This document shows positions 26,289-36,354 of a stretch of DNA of 64,000 bases, piece by piece (position 1 is the first letter of the stretch; each line of letters starts with the position of its first letter). This DNA is from Acinetobacter pittii. Its GTDB lineage: Bacteria > Pseudomonadota > Gammaproteobacteria > Pseudomonadales > Moraxellaceae. The notes under the pieces were generated by a model. It was not told the origin of the DNA, ran no database searches, and saw only the letters and a list, made by a program, of their open reading frames with translations. The stretch spans positions 930,001-994,000 of the forward strand of contig NZ_CP139249.1 of the NCBI RefSeq assembly GCF_034064985.1. Reading direction: 5' to 3'. Both the position numbers and the translations under genes were made by a program.

Positions 26289-26957
26289 TTACGGTATATA
26301 GCGTGTTGGATCGGTAACACCGGCATCGATAAAGCCTTCTTTACGCAAACGGCAACTGTCACATTTACCACACGCACGTCCTTGAGCATCTGCTTGGTAG
26401 CAAGATACCGTTTGACTATAGTCTACGCCATGTTCAAGCCCTAAACGTATGATATTCGCTTTGGATAAATGTAACAGGGGTGTTTCAAATTTAAGTGGTT
26501 TTCCTTCGACGCCAGCTTTAGTTGCTAAACGGGCCATATTCGCAAAAGCATCAATAAATTCAGGACGACAGTCAGGATATCCTGAATAATCAACGGCATT
26601 AATACCAATTACGATAGCTTCAGCATTAAATACTTCGGCTGCTGCTAGAGCATATGAGAGGAAAATAGTGTTACGCGCTGGTACATAAGTTACAGGAATA
26701 CCTTCTTGTAACTGTTCTGGTACTGCAATGTTGTGATCTGTAAGTGCTGATCCACCTAAATTTGCTAGATCAATATTAATTACACGATGTTCAACACCTG
26801 AACGCTGAGCTAATGCTTTTGCAGCATCAAGTTCAGTGGTTGAGCGTTGACCATACATAAAACTAATAGCAATACATTCATAGCGCGCTTGTGCCCAAGC
26901 TAGGCAAGTGGTTGAGTCTAAGCCGCCTGAAAGTAAAACAATGGCACGAGAGCGCAT
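26289..26957 (-). CDS. queC: 7-cyano-7-deazaguanine synthase QueC
   Basis: 222 residues from the ATG at 26957, preceded by GGAG; an in-frame ATG 12 bases earlier overlaps that ribosome site. PP-loop '[16 protein letters not shown]' at the N-terminus and zinc ligands '[20 protein letters not shown]' near the C-terminus. Makes preQ0 from 7-carboxy-7-deazaguanine with ATP and ammonia, on the path to queuosine in tRNA. Downstream of queE, its pathway predecessor. Confidence 0.96.
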   Translation of the reverse strand: MRSRAIVLLSGGLDSTTCLAWAQARYECIAISFMYGQRSTTELDAAKALAQRSGVEHRVINIDLANLGGSALTDHNIAVPEQLQEGIPVTYVPARNTIFLSYALAAAEVFNAEAIVIGINAVDYSGYPDCRPEFIDAFANMARLATKAGVEGKPLKFETPLLHLSKANIIRLGLEHGVDYSQTVSCYQADAQGRACGKCDSCRLRKEGFIDAGVTDPTRYIP

Positions 26958-26997
26958 ATTTTTCTCCATATTCGGAATGATTTATTTTATTGAGTGA

Positions 26998-27708
26998 TTA
27001 ACGACCTGATTCATCGTTCCAAAGCAGCTTATGTAACTGAAGTTGGAAACGAACAGGTAATTTATCATCAAGTATCCACTGTGCCAGATCACGTGCTAGA
27101 CGTGGCAGGCCTACAGCACCTTTTTCAACCGCAAAGGCAGGGGAGAACCAAACGGTACTGACTTTGGTTTGCAGTTGATATTTTTCAACTTGTTGCTTTG
27201 ACCATTCATAATCTTCACAATTGCAAATCACAAATTTGATTTGGTCACGTGGTGTTAAATAGTCAAGATTACTGATGAGATTACGATGTTCTTCACCAGA
27301 AGTTGGAGTCTTTAAATCAAGAACTTTAGAAACACGGGGATCTACTCTTGATACATCAAGAGCTCCACTGGTTTCTAAAGAGACGTCAAAACCTGCTTCA
27401 CATAAACGTTGTAATAAAATCAAACAGTTTGGCTGAGCAAGAGGTTCACCACCTGTCACGCAAATATAAGGTGTTTGAAATTGTGTAGCTGTTTCAATGA
27501 TATGTTCAAGTGAAAAACGTTCGCCACCTTCAAAAGAATAAGTGGTATCGCAATAGCTACAACGTAATGGACAGCCTGTTAGACGAATAAATACAGTCGG
27601 TAGGCCAGAGGCATTTGCTTCACCCTGCAACGAGTAAAAAATCTCGGTAATGCGTAAACCGGACGCAGGGTCTGAGACAGGAATTGCAGAGGAACGTAAG
27701 GAAGCCAT
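26998..27708 (-). CDS. queE: 7-carboxy-7-deazaguanine synthase QueE
   Basis: 236 residues, radical SAM enzyme. 'TGCPLRCSYCDTTY' gives the CxxxCxxC cluster motif, and 'YICVTGGEPLAQPN' the SAM-binding Gly-Gly-Glu. Contracts the ring of carboxytetrahydropterin. 'ITEIFYSLQGEANASGLPT' at the N-terminus is the family start. It is 28 bases upstream of queC. Confidence 0.95.
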   Translation of the reverse strand: MASLRSSAIPVSDPASGLRITEIFYSLQGEANASGLPTVFIRLTGCPLRCSYCDTTYSFEGGERFSLEHIIETATQFQTPYICVTGGEPLAQPNCLILLQRLCEAGFDVSLETSGALDVSRVDPRVSKVLDLKTPTSGEEHRNLISNLDYLTPRDQIKFVICNCEDYEWSKQQVEKYQLQTKVSTVWFSPAFAVEKGAVGLPRLARDLAQWILDDKLPVRFQLQLHKLLWNDESGR

Positions 27709-27730
27709 TCTAGAAATACCACACTATATA

Positions 27731-27768
27731 AAAAATAAAATCTCTACGATCAGTTTGATCGTAGAGAT
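27731..27768 (-). terminator. Terminator of dapD
   Basis: A perfect 13-bp inverted repeat, ATCTCTACGATCA/TGATCGTAGAGAT with loop GTT (27740-27768), followed on the minus strand by TTTTATTTTTT. This is the strongest hairpin in the window. Confidence 0.9.
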
Positions 27769-27793
27769 GAGGAGCGATTAAAGCTCCGCAAGA
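27764..27793 (-). repeat. 30-base element, copy 1 (dapD-queE intergenic)
   Basis: Minus strand reads TCTTGCGGAGCTTTAATCGC then TCCTCATCTC. It matches 30710-30739 at 26 of 30 positions. Here it contains a GGAGC/GCTCC hairpin (27771-27787) that lies 5' of the dapD terminator stem. The pair of stems would make a small structured RNA of about 80 bases. Function unknown. Confidence 0.55.
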
Positions 27794-27806
27794 GAGTTAT
27801 AACAAA

Positions 27807-28628
27807 TTAGTCAGCACGTAACAAATCGTTCAAGCTTGTTTTGGCACGTGTTTGCGCATCAACTTTTTTCACGATAATTGCAGCATATAAGCTGTAAGTA
27901 CCACATTTAGATGGCAAGCTGCCTGAAACTACAACTGAACCTGCTGGTACACGACCATAATGGATTTCGCCAGTTTCACGGTCATAAATTTTAGTTGATT
28001 GACCAATGAAAACGCCCATTGAAATGACTGAGCCTTCTTCAACGATTACGCCTTCAACGATTTCTGAACGCGCACCGATAAAGCAGTTGTCTTCAATAAT
28101 GGTTGGGTTAGCTTGTAATGGTTCTAAAACACCACCAATACCTACACCACCAGACAAGTGAACATTTTTACCGATTTGAGCACATGAACCTACAGTTGCC
28201 CATGTATCAACCATTGTGCCTTCATCTACATAAGCACCAATGTTGACATAAGATGGCATTAACACCACGTTTTTAGCTTGGAAGCTACCACGACGTGCTA
28301 CAGCAGGAGGAACAACACGAACACCTGCAGCTTTAAATTGCTCTTCAGTCCAACCAGAGAATTTAGTTTTAACTTTGTCATAGAAACGAAGATCACATGA
28401 CTCGATTGGTTTATTGTCATTCAGTTTAAATGATAATAAAACAGCTTTTTTTAACCATTGATGAACAACCCATTCACCATTGATTTTTTCAGCAACTCGA
28501 AGTGTACCGTTATCTAAACCAGCAATTGCTTCTTCAACAGCTTGGCGAATTTCGCTTGAACAATCTGCTGCAGTAAAATTTGCGCGGTCTTCAAATGCTT
28601 GCTCAATGATCGTAGAAAGCTGAGACAT
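27807..28628 (-). CDS. dapD: Tetrahydrodipicolinate N-succinyltransferase
   Basis: 273 residues. Succinyl-CoA-dependent step of lysine/diaminopimelate synthesis. The C-terminal half is a left-handed hexapeptide beta-helix ('[43 protein letters not shown]' region, '[32 protein letters not shown]' region) with the N-terminal helical domain before it. Single gene, divergent from carO. Confidence 0.97.
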   Translation of the reverse strand: MSQLSTIIEQAFEDRANFTAADCSSEIRQAVEEAIAGLDNGTLRVAEKINGEWVVHQWLKKAVLLSFKLNDNKPIESCDLRFYDKVKTKFSGWTEEQFKAAGVRVVPPAVARRGSFQAKNVVLMPSYVNIGAYVDEGTMVDTWATVGSCAQIGKNVHLSGGVGIGGVLEPLQANPTIIEDNCFIGARSEIVEGVIVEEGSVISMGVFIGQSTKIYDRETGEIHYGRVPAGSVVVSGSLPSKCGTYSLYAAIIVKKVDAQTRAKTSLNDLLRAD

Positions 28629-28923
28629 GATCTTCCTTCCATAAAAAATTTTAAAGATTTTACACTAATTTGTGACAAGAATCTTTCAAAAAACGTGTTA
28701 GGTTTAATTGATGATATAAATGAGGTAAATCGGAATAAGCTTATTAGATAATCAAGTGTTTTTTACACAAAAATGATTTGAAAATAAAAATTTAACTCAA
28801 TTTGTATCAAAAAATAACAGAAATCTAGCATTTTTTGTATAAAAAAGAATCTAAGCTGTCATTATTATGATTTCAGTCACAAGATGAATAAATTAAAAAC
28901 AGAGCCTTTTTGAGGAGAAAACT

Positions 28924-29673
28924 ATGAAAGCATTACGTGTATTAGTCACTACAACAGCTTTATTTGCTGCTGGCGCTGCTATGGCAGATGAAGCCGTTGT
29001 TCATGACAGCTACGCATTTGACAAAAATCAATTAATTCCTGTGGGGGCACGTGCTGAGGTAGGTACAACTGGTTACGGTGGTGCTTTATTATGGCAAGCA
29101 AACCCATATGTAGGTTTGGCTCTTGGTTATAATGGTGGTGACATTTCGTGGACAGATGATGTTTCTGTAAATGGTACTAAATATGACCTAGATATGGATA
29201 ACAATAATATCTACTTAAATGCTGAGATTCGTCCATGGGGTGCAAGTGCTAACCGTTGGGCTCAAGGCTTATATATAGCTGCGGGTGCTGCTTATTTAGA
29301 TAATGATTATGACTTAGCTAAACGTATTGGTAATGGTGAAACTTTATCAATTGATGGTAAGAACTATCAACAAGCAGTTACAGGCCAAGAGGGCGGTGTA
29401 AGAGGTAAAATGTCTTACAAGAATGATATTGCTCCATACTTAGGTTTTGGTTTTGCACCTAAAATCAATAAAAACTGGGGTGTATTTGGTGAGGTAGGTG
29501 CTTACTATACTGGTAACCCACAAGTTCAGTTAACTCAATATAACCTTGCTCCTGTAACAGGTAACCCAACATCTGCCCAAGATGCTGTTGATAAAGAAGC
29601 AAATGAAATTCGTAATGACGATAAATACCAATGGATGCCAGTTGGTAAAGTTGGTGTGAACTTCTACTGGTAA
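28924..29673 (+). CDS. carO: Outer-membrane porin CarO
   Basis: 249 residues. Signal peptide (about 1-21, MKALRVLVTTTALFAAGAAMA), then an eight-stranded-barrel-type sequence ending in Trp (VGVNFYW), the usual barrel-assembly signal. The mature start 'DEAVVHDSYAFDKNQLIPVG' and 'NDIAPYLGFGFAPKINKNWG' match the Acinetobacter CarO I recall, a channel for basic amino acids such as ornithine whose loss is linked to carbapenem resistance. The extracellular segments around residues 135-160 and 205-235 are the parts that vary between strains. GAGGAG lies before the ATG. Strong terminator after. Confidence 0.9.
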   Translation: MKALRVLVTTTALFAAGAAMADEAVVHDSYAFDKNQLIPVGARAEVGTTGYGGALLWQANPYVGLALGYNGGDISWTDDVSVNGTKYDLDMDNNNIYLNAEIRPWGASANRWAQGLYIAAGAAYLDNDYDLAKRIGNGETLSIDGKNYQQAVTGQEGGVRGKMSYKNDIAPYLGFGFAPKINKNWGVFGEVGAYYTGNPQVQLTQYNLAPVTGNPTSAQDAVDKEANEIRNDDKYQWMPVGKVGVNFYW

Positions 29674-29683
29674 GATCACAAAA

Positions 29684-29713
29684 GAAAAAACGAGCTACGG
29701 CTCGTTTTTTTTG
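29684..29713 (+). terminator. Terminator of carO
   Basis: AACGAGC/GCTCGTT with loop TACG followed by eight T, 15 bases after the stop. Confidence 0.93.
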
Positions 29714-29726
29714 TACTTAATAAAAT

Positions 29727-29757
29727 AAATAAAAGAGCTAAAAAGCTCTTTTATTTA
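29727..29757 (-). terminator. Terminator of the CysB-type regulator
   Basis: AAAAGAGCT/AGCTCTTTT with a 4-base loop; T-rich on both sides, so usable from either direction. It lies 11 bases past the regulator's stop on the minus strand. Confidence 0.75.
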
Positions 29758-29767
29758 TTTTTAAGTT

Positions 29768-30691
29768 TTATTCGTCTGGGTAAGCAATTTTCTTAAGTGC
29801 TTTAATATCCGCATCAGGTGAGCATAAAGAAATAAACTCGTAACCATAACCGCGTAGTAGATGGCCTTTGCGAACCGCAATCCACGTTGTATTAATACCA
29901 AAAATATCAGTCTTGGTTTGCTTTAAACGATAATCACGTTCTGTGTCATAAGCCACGTCATTGACAATACCGACACCCATGCCGAGTTCTACATAGGTTT
30001 TGATAACATCGGCATCAAGAGCTGACATTACGATATCGGCATCGAGTTGAGCTTCTTCAAACGCTTTATCAATTTTAGATCGACCTGTAAAACCACCATG
30101 ATAAGTAATGAGTGGATATTCTGCTAAAAGTTCTAAAGTAATCTTATCCGCCTGTACTAAAGGATGATTCTGCGGGGTAATAATACTGTGTTGCCATTGA
30201 TAGTAAGGAATGCTAGCCAGATTTTCTTCAGTCGTTAAAGACTCGGTTGCAATTCCAATATCCGCTTCGCCTTGTAAAAGCATTTCTGAAATTTCGACAG
30301 GGCTAGCTTGTTGTAAAATCAAATGAACTTTTGGAAATAATTTCTTAAATTGATTAACGATTGGAGGCAAGACATAACGCGCTTGAGTATGTGTGGTTGC
30401 GATCGTTAATGTTCCTTCGTCAACCTTATTAAAATCTTCAGCAAGTCGTTTAATATTTTCAGCATCCACTAACATGCGTTCAACAATGCTAAGAAGTGAC
30501 TGTCCTGGTTCAGTTAAACCTAAAAGGCGTTTACCTTTACGAACGAAAAGTTGAACACCTAATTCATCTTCTAAATCTTTGATGTGTTTACTTACACCCG
30601 ATTGAGATGTGTAGAGTGCAGCCGATGCTTCCGTCAAGTTAAAGTTTTGGCGTACTGTTTCTCGGATAATTCTTAATTGTTGAAAGTTCAT
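29768..30691 (-). CDS. cysB: LysR-family sulfur regulator, CysB-like
   Basis: 307 residues. N-terminal winged helix-turn-helix 'LTEASAALYTSQSGVSKHIKDLEDELG' (landmark from LTEASAALYT to HIKDLEDELG) and 'LFVRKGKRLLGLTEPG', then the effector-binding domain with 'TTHTQARYVLPPIVNQFKK', both typical of CysB/Cbl. Binds N-acetylserine-type signals and activates sulfate-assimilation genes. It ends the sulfate cluster, 72 bases after cysA. Cbl is the alternative name. Confidence 0.85.
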   Translation of the reverse strand: MNFQQLRIIRETVRQNFNLTEASAALYTSQSGVSKHIKDLEDELGVQLFVRKGKRLLGLTEPGQSLLSIVERMLVDAENIKRLAEDFNKVDEGTLTIATTHTQARYVLPPIVNQFKKLFPKVHLILQQASPVEISEMLLQGEADIGIATESLTTEENLASIPYYQWQHSIITPQNHPLVQADKITLELLAEYPLITYHGGFTGRSKIDKAFEEAQLDADIVMSALDADVIKTYVELGMGVGIVNDVAYDTERDYRLKQTKTDIFGINTTWIAVRKGHLLRGYGYEFISLCSPDADIKALKKIAYPDE

Positions 30692-30709
30692 TTACACTTT
30701 TCCTCAAAA

Positions 30710-30751
30710 GAGGTGAGGAGCGTCTAAAGATCCGCAAGATATTTCCTCACC
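30710..30751 (-). promoter_or_regulatory. Leader hairpin before cysB-like gene, with 30-base element copy 2
   Basis: Bases 30710-30739 match 27764-27793 at 26 of 30 positions. In this copy GGTGAGGA (744-751 side on the minus strand) pairs perfectly with TCCTCACC (712-719 side), an 8-bp stem with a 24-base loop holding the TTGCGGATCTTTA core. The stem ends 20 bases before the regulator's ATG, right by its ribosome site GAGGAAA, so it may influence translation of the regulator. Confidence 0.45.
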
Positions 30752-30762
30752 AAATATATTTC

Positions 30763-31824
30763 TTAAGCAACTTGGGCTGCAAATAAGTGCAATTGAGATG
30801 CGCTCACCCAAACAGTTTGATTAGGTTTAAATGCATGTAGTTTTGCAGCTTCACTGCTCAGAGCAATTTCAATTAAACGTCCATTACGGTCTTGTAATTC
30901 GGCCACTACTTTTCCAGCAATCCAGATTTCACGTACAAAAGTCGCTTCAATGGTATTCGCTTGCGGTTGCGAGTGAATATGTAACTCATCTGGACGGGCA
31001 AAAGCAATCACTTTTCCTTGAGGCGCCTCAACTGCTGTTGGTAGTTGAATACGGTCATTACTGATACGGATGATACCTTCCGTATGTTCACCTTCAAATC
31101 GATTTGCCTGACCCAAGAAATCAAATACAAATGGCGTTGTAGGTTTTTCATAAACTTCACGAGGTGAGCCGATTTGCTCAACATTACCTTTATTCATGAC
31201 AATAATTTGGTCTGCAACCTCAAGTGCTTCTTCCTGATCGTGAGTCACGAAAATTGAAGTGATATGCAATTCATCATGTAAGTTGCGTAACCAGCGACGT
31301 AATTCTTTGCGTACTTTGGCATCTAGAGCGCCAAATGGTTCATCGAGTAATAACACGCGAGGTTCTACTGCCAAAGCACGGGCTAAAGCAATACGCTGAC
31401 GTTGTCCTCCAGAAAGCTGAGCAGGGTAGCGGTCTGCTAAAAAGCCTAGTTGAACTAGATCAAGTAAACGAGTGACACGTTTTTTAATTTCAGCTTCCGA
31501 AGGGCGTGTTGCACGAGGGCGAACACGTAAACCAAAGGCAATATTGTCAAATACGGTCATATGACGGAATAAAGCATAGTGTTGAAATACAAAGCCAACC
31601 TGACGCTCACGGACATGTACATTAGTCGCATCTTCACCTTCAAGTAACACTTGACCGCCATCGGCTGATTCTAGACCTGCAATAATACGGAGTAGCGTTG
31701 TTTTACCGCATCCAGATGGGCCAAGTAACGCAACCAGTTCACCTTCCGGAAAGTCTAGGGAAATATTCTTAAGCGCATGGAATGCACCAAAGTGTTTTTC
31801 AATATTTTTAACTTGAATACTCAT
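30763..31824 (-). CDS. cysA: Sulfate/thiosulfate ABC transporter ATPase CysA
   Basis: 353 residues. Walker A '[18 protein letters not shown]' (about 33-50), Q-loop '[14 protein letters not shown]', ABC signature '[15 protein letters not shown]', Walker B '[11 protein letters not shown]' and H-loop 'THDQEEAL', then the C-terminal TOBE-like regulatory part. Powers sulfate import by CysT/CysW. It follows cysW by 11 bases. Confidence 0.97.
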   Translation of the reverse strand: MSIQVKNIEKHFGAFHALKNISLDFPEGELVALLGPSGCGKTTLLRIIAGLESADGGQVLLEGEDATNVHVRERQVGFVFQHYALFRHMTVFDNIAFGLRVRPRATRPSEAEIKKRVTRLLDLVQLGFLADRYPAQLSGGQRQRIALARALAVEPRVLLLDEPFGALDAKVRKELRRWLRNLHDELHITSIFVTHDQEEALEVADQIIVMNKGNVEQIGSPREVYEKPTTPFVFDFLGQANRFEGEHTEGIIRISNDRIQLPTAVEAPQGKVIAFARPDELHIHSQPQANTIEATFVREIWIAGKVVAELQDRNGRLIEIALSSEAAKLHAFKPNQTVWVSASQLHLFAAQVA

Positions 31825-31835
31825 GATTTCATTCC

Positions 31836-32720
31836 TTACGAATCAGTTGAATGCGGTTGTGGTTTATCTTGATGTAGCTCTAACCAAGTTTTTAAAATCA
31901 GTGTTAAAAGAGCTAAGAAGGCAAGCAGTGATGACACCGCAAAGGCTGCGCTAAAGGTGTACTCGTTATATAAAATTTCGACATGAAGTGGCAGGGTATT
32001 GGTCTCACCACGGATGTGGCCGGAAACTACTGATACTGCCCCAAACTCACCCATTGCACGGGCATTACACAAAATCACGCCGTAAATCAGACCCCATTTA
32101 ATGTTAGGGAGTGTGACTTTCCAAAAAGTTTGCCATCCTGATGCGCCGAGTACGATAGCTGCTTCTTCTTCCTCTGTTCCCTGAGCTTCCATGAGTGGAA
32201 TTAACTCACGCGCCACAAATGGAACGGTAATAAAGATGGTGGCTAAAACAATTCCAGGTACGGCATATAAAATCTTGATGTCATGATCCATTAACCAGCC
32301 GCCAAACCAGCCTTGGGCACCAAAAATAAGAACAATCATTAAACCTGCAATAACGGGTGAAACCGAAAAAGGCATATCAATGATCGTGGTTAAAATAGCC
32401 TTCCCTTTAAACTGGAACTTAGAAACCGCCCAAGCTGCAGCCACACCAAATATCACGTTAATCGGCACAGCAATCGCTGCAGTTAATAATGTTAATTTCA
32501 CTGCTGATAAGGTATCTGGATCAATCAAAGCCTGAACATAGACTTCAAGTCCCTGTTTAAATGCTTCAACGAAAACCAAAATAAGTGGCAACATCAGGCA
32601 ACTGATAAAGAAAATCAGTGCAATGGTAATTAAGGTATAACGTACCCAAGTCGGCTCACGTGTCGCGTCACGAGATTGCAACTTCAAGGCAAGCGCATTG
32701 CTGTCGGTATGTAAATTCAT
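31836..32720 (-). CDS. cysW: Sulfate ABC transporter permease CysW
   Basis: 294 residues, six membrane helices. The cytoplasmic EAA loop is '[32 protein letters not shown]' (EEAA...G near the centre), which docks on CysA. Its ATG overlaps the cysT stop by 4 bases. Confidence 0.96.
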   Translation of the reverse strand: MNLHTDSNALALKLQSRDATREPTWVRYTLITIALIFFISCLMLPLILVFVEAFKQGLEVYVQALIDPDTLSAVKLTLLTAAIAVPINVIFGVAAAWAVSKFQFKGKAILTTIIDMPFSVSPVIAGLMIVLIFGAQGWFGGWLMDHDIKILYAVPGIVLATIFITVPFVARELIPLMEAQGTEEEEAAIVLGASGWQTFWKVTLPNIKWGLIYGVILCNARAMGEFGAVSVVSGHIRGETNTLPLHVEILYNEYTFSAAFAVSSLLAFLALLTLILKTWLELHQDKPQPHSTDS

Positions 32721-33550
32721 GTGATATTTCTCCCAGTACGACGGTTTGCCCAGACTTGAAGTAAATTAATGGCAAATAAAATAATGAAAGAGAGAACTAA
32801 CATCACAGCAGCAATAGTGGTTGCACCTGCATAGTCATATTCCTCAAGACGAGAAATAATCATGAGTGGTGCAATCTCTGTTTTAAAAGGTTGATTGCCA
32901 GCAATGAAAATAACTGAACCATATTCACCTACGCCGCGTGCAAATGCCAAAGCAAAGCCTGTAAATAGGGCAGGTAATAAAATTGGTAAAATAATTTTAG
33001 TAATAGTTTGCCAACGATTCGCGCCAAGTGCGGAAGCAGCTTCCTCAAGTTCAGTTTCGATATCACTGAGTACGGGTTGAACTGTTCTTACAATAAAGGG
33101 GATACCGATAAACACCAATGCTAGCGTAATCCCGATAGGTGTATAAGCAACCTGAATACCAAGTGGTTCCAGATATTGGCCTATCCAGCCAGTAGGTGCA
33201 TAGAGTGAAGTGAGAGCAATACCTGCAACCGCTGTTGGAAGTGCAAAAGGTAAATCGACCAAGGCATCAACCAAACGTTTTCCAGGAAAGTTATAGCGAA
33301 CAAGGCACCAAGCTAAAAGCAAACCAAACACAACATTAATAAATGCTGCGATTAATGCTGAGCTAAAGCTAAGTTGAAGTGATTTCAAAATACGTTCAGA
33401 CGTTAGAATTTCCCATAATCCGTCCCATCCGATTCCAAATGATTTGATAAAGACTGCGGCTAATGGAATAAGCACAATAAAAGATACATAGGCGAGGGTG
33501 AAGCCCAAAGATAGACCAAACCCAGGCAGCACTCGGGATCGCTGCGACAT
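32717..33550 (-). CDS. cysT: Sulfate ABC transporter permease CysT
   Basis: 277 residues, six membrane helices. EAA loop '[23 protein letters not shown]'. Pairs with CysW as the membrane pore (also called CysU). It starts 80 bases downstream of the hydrolase gene on the same strand. Confidence 0.96.
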   Translation of the reverse strand: MSQRSRVLPGFGLSLGFTLAYVSFIVLIPLAAVFIKSFGIGWDGLWEILTSERILKSLQLSFSSALIAAFINVVFGLLLAWCLVRYNFPGKRLVDALVDLPFALPTAVAGIALTSLYAPTGWIGQYLEPLGIQVAYTPIGITLALVFIGIPFIVRTVQPVLSDIETELEEAASALGANRWQTITKIILPILLPALFTGFALAFARGVGEYGSVIFIAGNQPFKTEIAPLMIISRLEEYDYAGATTIAAVMLVLSFIILFAINLLQVWANRRTGRNIT

Positions 33551-33630
33551 GATATTTCCTCAAAGAGAAAAGCCTGCTGAAACCAGTAAGCGAATAAATA
33601 AAGATAAACAGTGCGGTATAAAGATTGGTA

Positions 33631-34239
33631 TTAAGCAAATTTCAAAGCGAAATGTGTTTTTACCGGGTCGATAGATGAGTGACTACACATCGAATCTTCT
33701 GGAATCAAATAATTCAGCAAATCCGGAAATGGCCCAAAACCTGAGGCAACATTAATATGGCCCACTTCACCAAGATTAACGGGATTTAACTTCCATGATT
33801 TTGCAAGTTGTAAAGCATCAAAAAAGCCGAGCCATGAATCATTTTCACTAATGAGTAGCGTTGCAGGCACATCAATTTTTAATTGATGAAAATAATCTTT
33901 GTAGTCCGTCAAGCTATGGCGAGCAAACCCGGCTTCTCCAAAGCGTGCCGGATTCGCTGGAGCGACTAAAATTAGTTTCTTAACTTGGCTTCTTAATTCT
34001 GGATGCTCAGCTAAAGCAGCTACACTCGTTAAGCATCCAAAACTATGTGCAACAATTTGAACAGGAGCTTGAGCTGCTTGAATTGTTTTAACGAATTGCC
34101 CAACCCATTCGCTTAATACAGGTCTATCCCAGTTTTTTTGCTCAACACGAGAACTAGACACGAGTTGACGCTGCAACCAAGATTGCCAATGCTGATGTTC
34201 ACTGCCACCTACACCCGGAACAATTACAGTGTGAATCAT
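33631..34239 (-). CDS. RBBP9/YdeN-family serine hydrolase
   Basis: 202 residues, small alpha/beta hydrolase. Start 'MIHTVIVPGVGGSEHQHWQSWLQ' is typical of the family. Nucleophile Ser in 'VAHSFGCLTS', acid in 'SENDSWLGF' and His in 'GEVGHINVASGFG' complete the triad. It sits inside the sulfate-transport cluster, between sbp (30 bases) and cysT, all minus strand. The substrate is unknown; a role with sulfur compounds is only suggested by position. Confidence 0.85.
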   Translation of the reverse strand: MIHTVIVPGVGGSEHQHWQSWLQRQLVSSSRVEQKNWDRPVLSEWVGQFVKTIQAAQAPVQIVAHSFGCLTSVAALAEHPELRSQVKKLILVAPANPARFGEAGFARHSLTDYKDYFHQLKIDVPATLLISENDSWLGFFDALQLAKSWKLNPVNLGEVGHINVASGFGPFPDLLNYLIPEDSMCSHSSIDPVKTHFALKFA

Positions 34240-34269
34240 GTCTGTTCTCCTTACCTTTAGTGCAAAGAA

Positions 34270-35277
34270 TTACTTCTCTGCACTATTAATTTTCACGATT
34301 TGATCGAAAACACCACCATTATCAAAGTGTTGTTTTTGTACTTTTGTCCAACCACCAAATTCTTTATCGATGGTTACGAGTTTCAGCGGTTTAAATACAT
34401 TGCTGTATTTCTTAAGAACAGCTGCGTTACGCGGACGGTAGAAATTACGTGCTGCAATTTCTTGACCAGCAGGTGAGTACAAATAGTTGAGATAACCTTT
34501 AGCAATCGTTAAGTTGCCTTTTTTAGCTGCATTTTTCTCCACAATTGCAACTGGAGGCTCAGCTAAGATCGAAAGAGACGGAGTAATAATTTCAAATTTG
34601 CCCGGTTGTTCGCGAAGAGCTAAATGAGCTTCATTTTCCCAAGCCAGTAATACATCACCAATGCCACGCTCAGCGAAAGTAGTCGTTGCACCGCGTGCAC
34701 CCGAATCTAGAACTTTAGTATGTTTATAAATTTGACGAACGTACTCTTGTGCTTTTGCATCATTGCCACCCGGTTGATGTTTTGCCCAAGCCCAAGCTGC
34801 AAGATAATTCCAACGAGCACCACCAGAAGTTTTCGGGTTTGGTGTAATAATTTCTACACCCGGTTTGATTAAATCAGCCCAGTCTTTGATTTGCTTTGGA
34901 TTGCCTTTACGCACTAAGAACACAATCGTTGATGTATATGGCGTTGAGTTTTGTGGCAGTTTTTTCTGCCAGTCTGTTGGAAGTAGTTTTGCTTTTTCAG
35001 CAATTTCATCGATATCTGCGGCAAGTGCTAATGTCACCACATCTGCATTTAAGCCATCGATAACCGCACGAGCCTGTTTACCAGAGCCGCCGTGTGATTG
35101 CTTAAACTCAATATCTTGACCAGTACGTTGTTTCCAGTAAGTACCGAACTGTTTGTTGAAATCTGTATATAGCTCACGAGTAGGATCGTAAGAAACGTTT
35201 AAAAATTCTTGGGCTGCAAATGACGAAACAGAAAGAAGTGCAGCGATAACCCCGACTTTTAATTGAGAAAAACGCAT
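34270..35277 (-). CDS. sbp: Periplasmic sulfate-binding protein
   Basis: 335 residues from the ATG at 35277, which has GAGGA 11 bases upstream; the frame runs 11 codons further. Signal peptide to about residue 21 (SSFAA-Q). '[12 protein letters not shown]' near the first third and '[15 protein letters not shown]' in the middle are family sulfate-site segments. Delivers sulfate or thiosulfate to CysTWA. First gene of the cluster. Its promoter should be in 35278-35400, which is A-rich. Confidence 0.95.
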   Translation of the reverse strand: MRFSQLKVGVIAALLSVSSFAAQEFLNVSYDPTRELYTDFNKQFGTYWKQRTGQDIEFKQSHGGSGKQARAVIDGLNADVVTLALAADIDEIAEKAKLLPTDWQKKLPQNSTPYTSTIVFLVRKGNPKQIKDWADLIKPGVEIITPNPKTSGGARWNYLAAWAWAKHQPGGNDAKAQEYVRQIYKHTKVLDSGARGATTTFAERGIGDVLLAWENEAHLALREQPGKFEIITPSLSILAEPPVAIVEKNAAKKGNLTIAKGYLNYLYSPAGQEIAARNFYRPRNAAVLKKYSNVFKPLKLVTIDKEFGGWTKVQKQHFDNGGVFDQIVKINSAEK

Positions 35278-35540
35278 GAGATAAGTCCTCAAAAAATATG
35301 AAATGTTCAAAACATGAACGCAGAATAGCGCTAGTCTTTATTCTAAAAAAATAATAAAAAACGAATTTAATATGAAAAAAATAGAAATAATAAAAAGAGA
35401 TAAACTATTCTTAAATCTTGATATATAACAAGTTTCAAAAGCAGATACGAAATCGGTATAATTTTTTAAAATCAATCATTTATTATTTAAATGAAAGGTG
35501 TTGTATTGTTGCGCGGCTTTTAGCAAAGGATGGAACAAAC

Positions 35541-36353
35541 ATGTGGTGTTTTAAAAATGGGCAACCCGTTGAGACTATTCCTTTATTAGATCGAGCCTTT
35601 CATTATGGAGATGGGTGCTTTACCACAATTCGTGTTTTTCAAAACCAGGTTGAGCTTAAAGAAAGACACTGGGAACGTCTAAAACTTGCATGTCAAAGAC
35701 TGTCTTTAACTGCAAATTTTAAACTCATAGAACAAAGCTTACAGCAATTACAAAAGCAGAACCTTGTGCTCAACGGCACTTTAAAAATTGTAATTAGTCG
35801 TGGTGAAGGTGACCGTGGTTATAGTTTGCCAAAGCATGAAGCAGATATTTATATCTGGTTTTATCCAAAAGCTTTAGAGCCATTTTTGCCAGACTCTATC
35901 CAGTGCGGTGTCTTAAATCATGCTCTAGGTTTAACCATGCCGAGCTTAGTTGGTCTTAAATCTTTAAACCGCCTTGAACAAGTATTGCTAAAAAAAGAAG
36001 CAGATCAACGCGGGTGGGCTGAAGCATTAGTTACTGATGTACAAGGTTATATTGTTGAAGGGGTCAGTAGTAATTGTTTTATTCGTTTAAATGATAGATG
36101 GATTACTCCTGAACTTCGCTATAATGGCGTCCACGGTGTAATGCGGGCAGAAATTCTGGCGCGTATGCAGCACCATGGTATTGCCTGTGAAGTACGTGTG
36201 ATTGAATTAGATGAAGTATCTGAAATACAAAGTCTATTCTTTTGTAATGCTTTAAACCCTATGCGAGTAGTTACTCATTTAGGCGAAAAAACGCTAGATA
36301 CACAGGCATGCATAGATTTATTTCATCTCCTTAACTTAAATCAGATTCATTAA
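35541..36353 (+). CDS. pabC: Aminodeoxychorismate lyase PabC
   Basis: 270 residues from the ATG at 35541 (MWCFKNGQPV), the natural family start; the frame is open 41 codons further but that stretch is unlike PabC. PLP fold type IV: 'LLDRAFHYGDGCFTTIRVF' and 'GLKSLNRLEQVLLKKEADQRG' with the catalytic Lys (in SLVGLKSLNR), and 'VEGVSSNCFI'. Makes 4-aminobenzoate for folate. It is joined to mltG with a 1-base gap. Confidence 0.95.
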   Translation: MWCFKNGQPVETIPLLDRAFHYGDGCFTTIRVFQNQVELKERHWERLKLACQRLSLTANFKLIEQSLQQLQKQNLVLNGTLKIVISRGEGDRGYSLPKHEADIYIWFYPKALEPFLPDSIQCGVLNHALGLTMPSLVGLKSLNRLEQVLLKKEADQRGWAEALVTDVQGYIVEGVSSNCFIRLNDRWITPELRYNGVHGVMRAEILARMQHHGIACEVRVIELDEVSEIQSLFFCNALNPMRVVTHLGEKTLDTQACIDLFHLLNLNQIH

Positions 36354-36354
36354 T

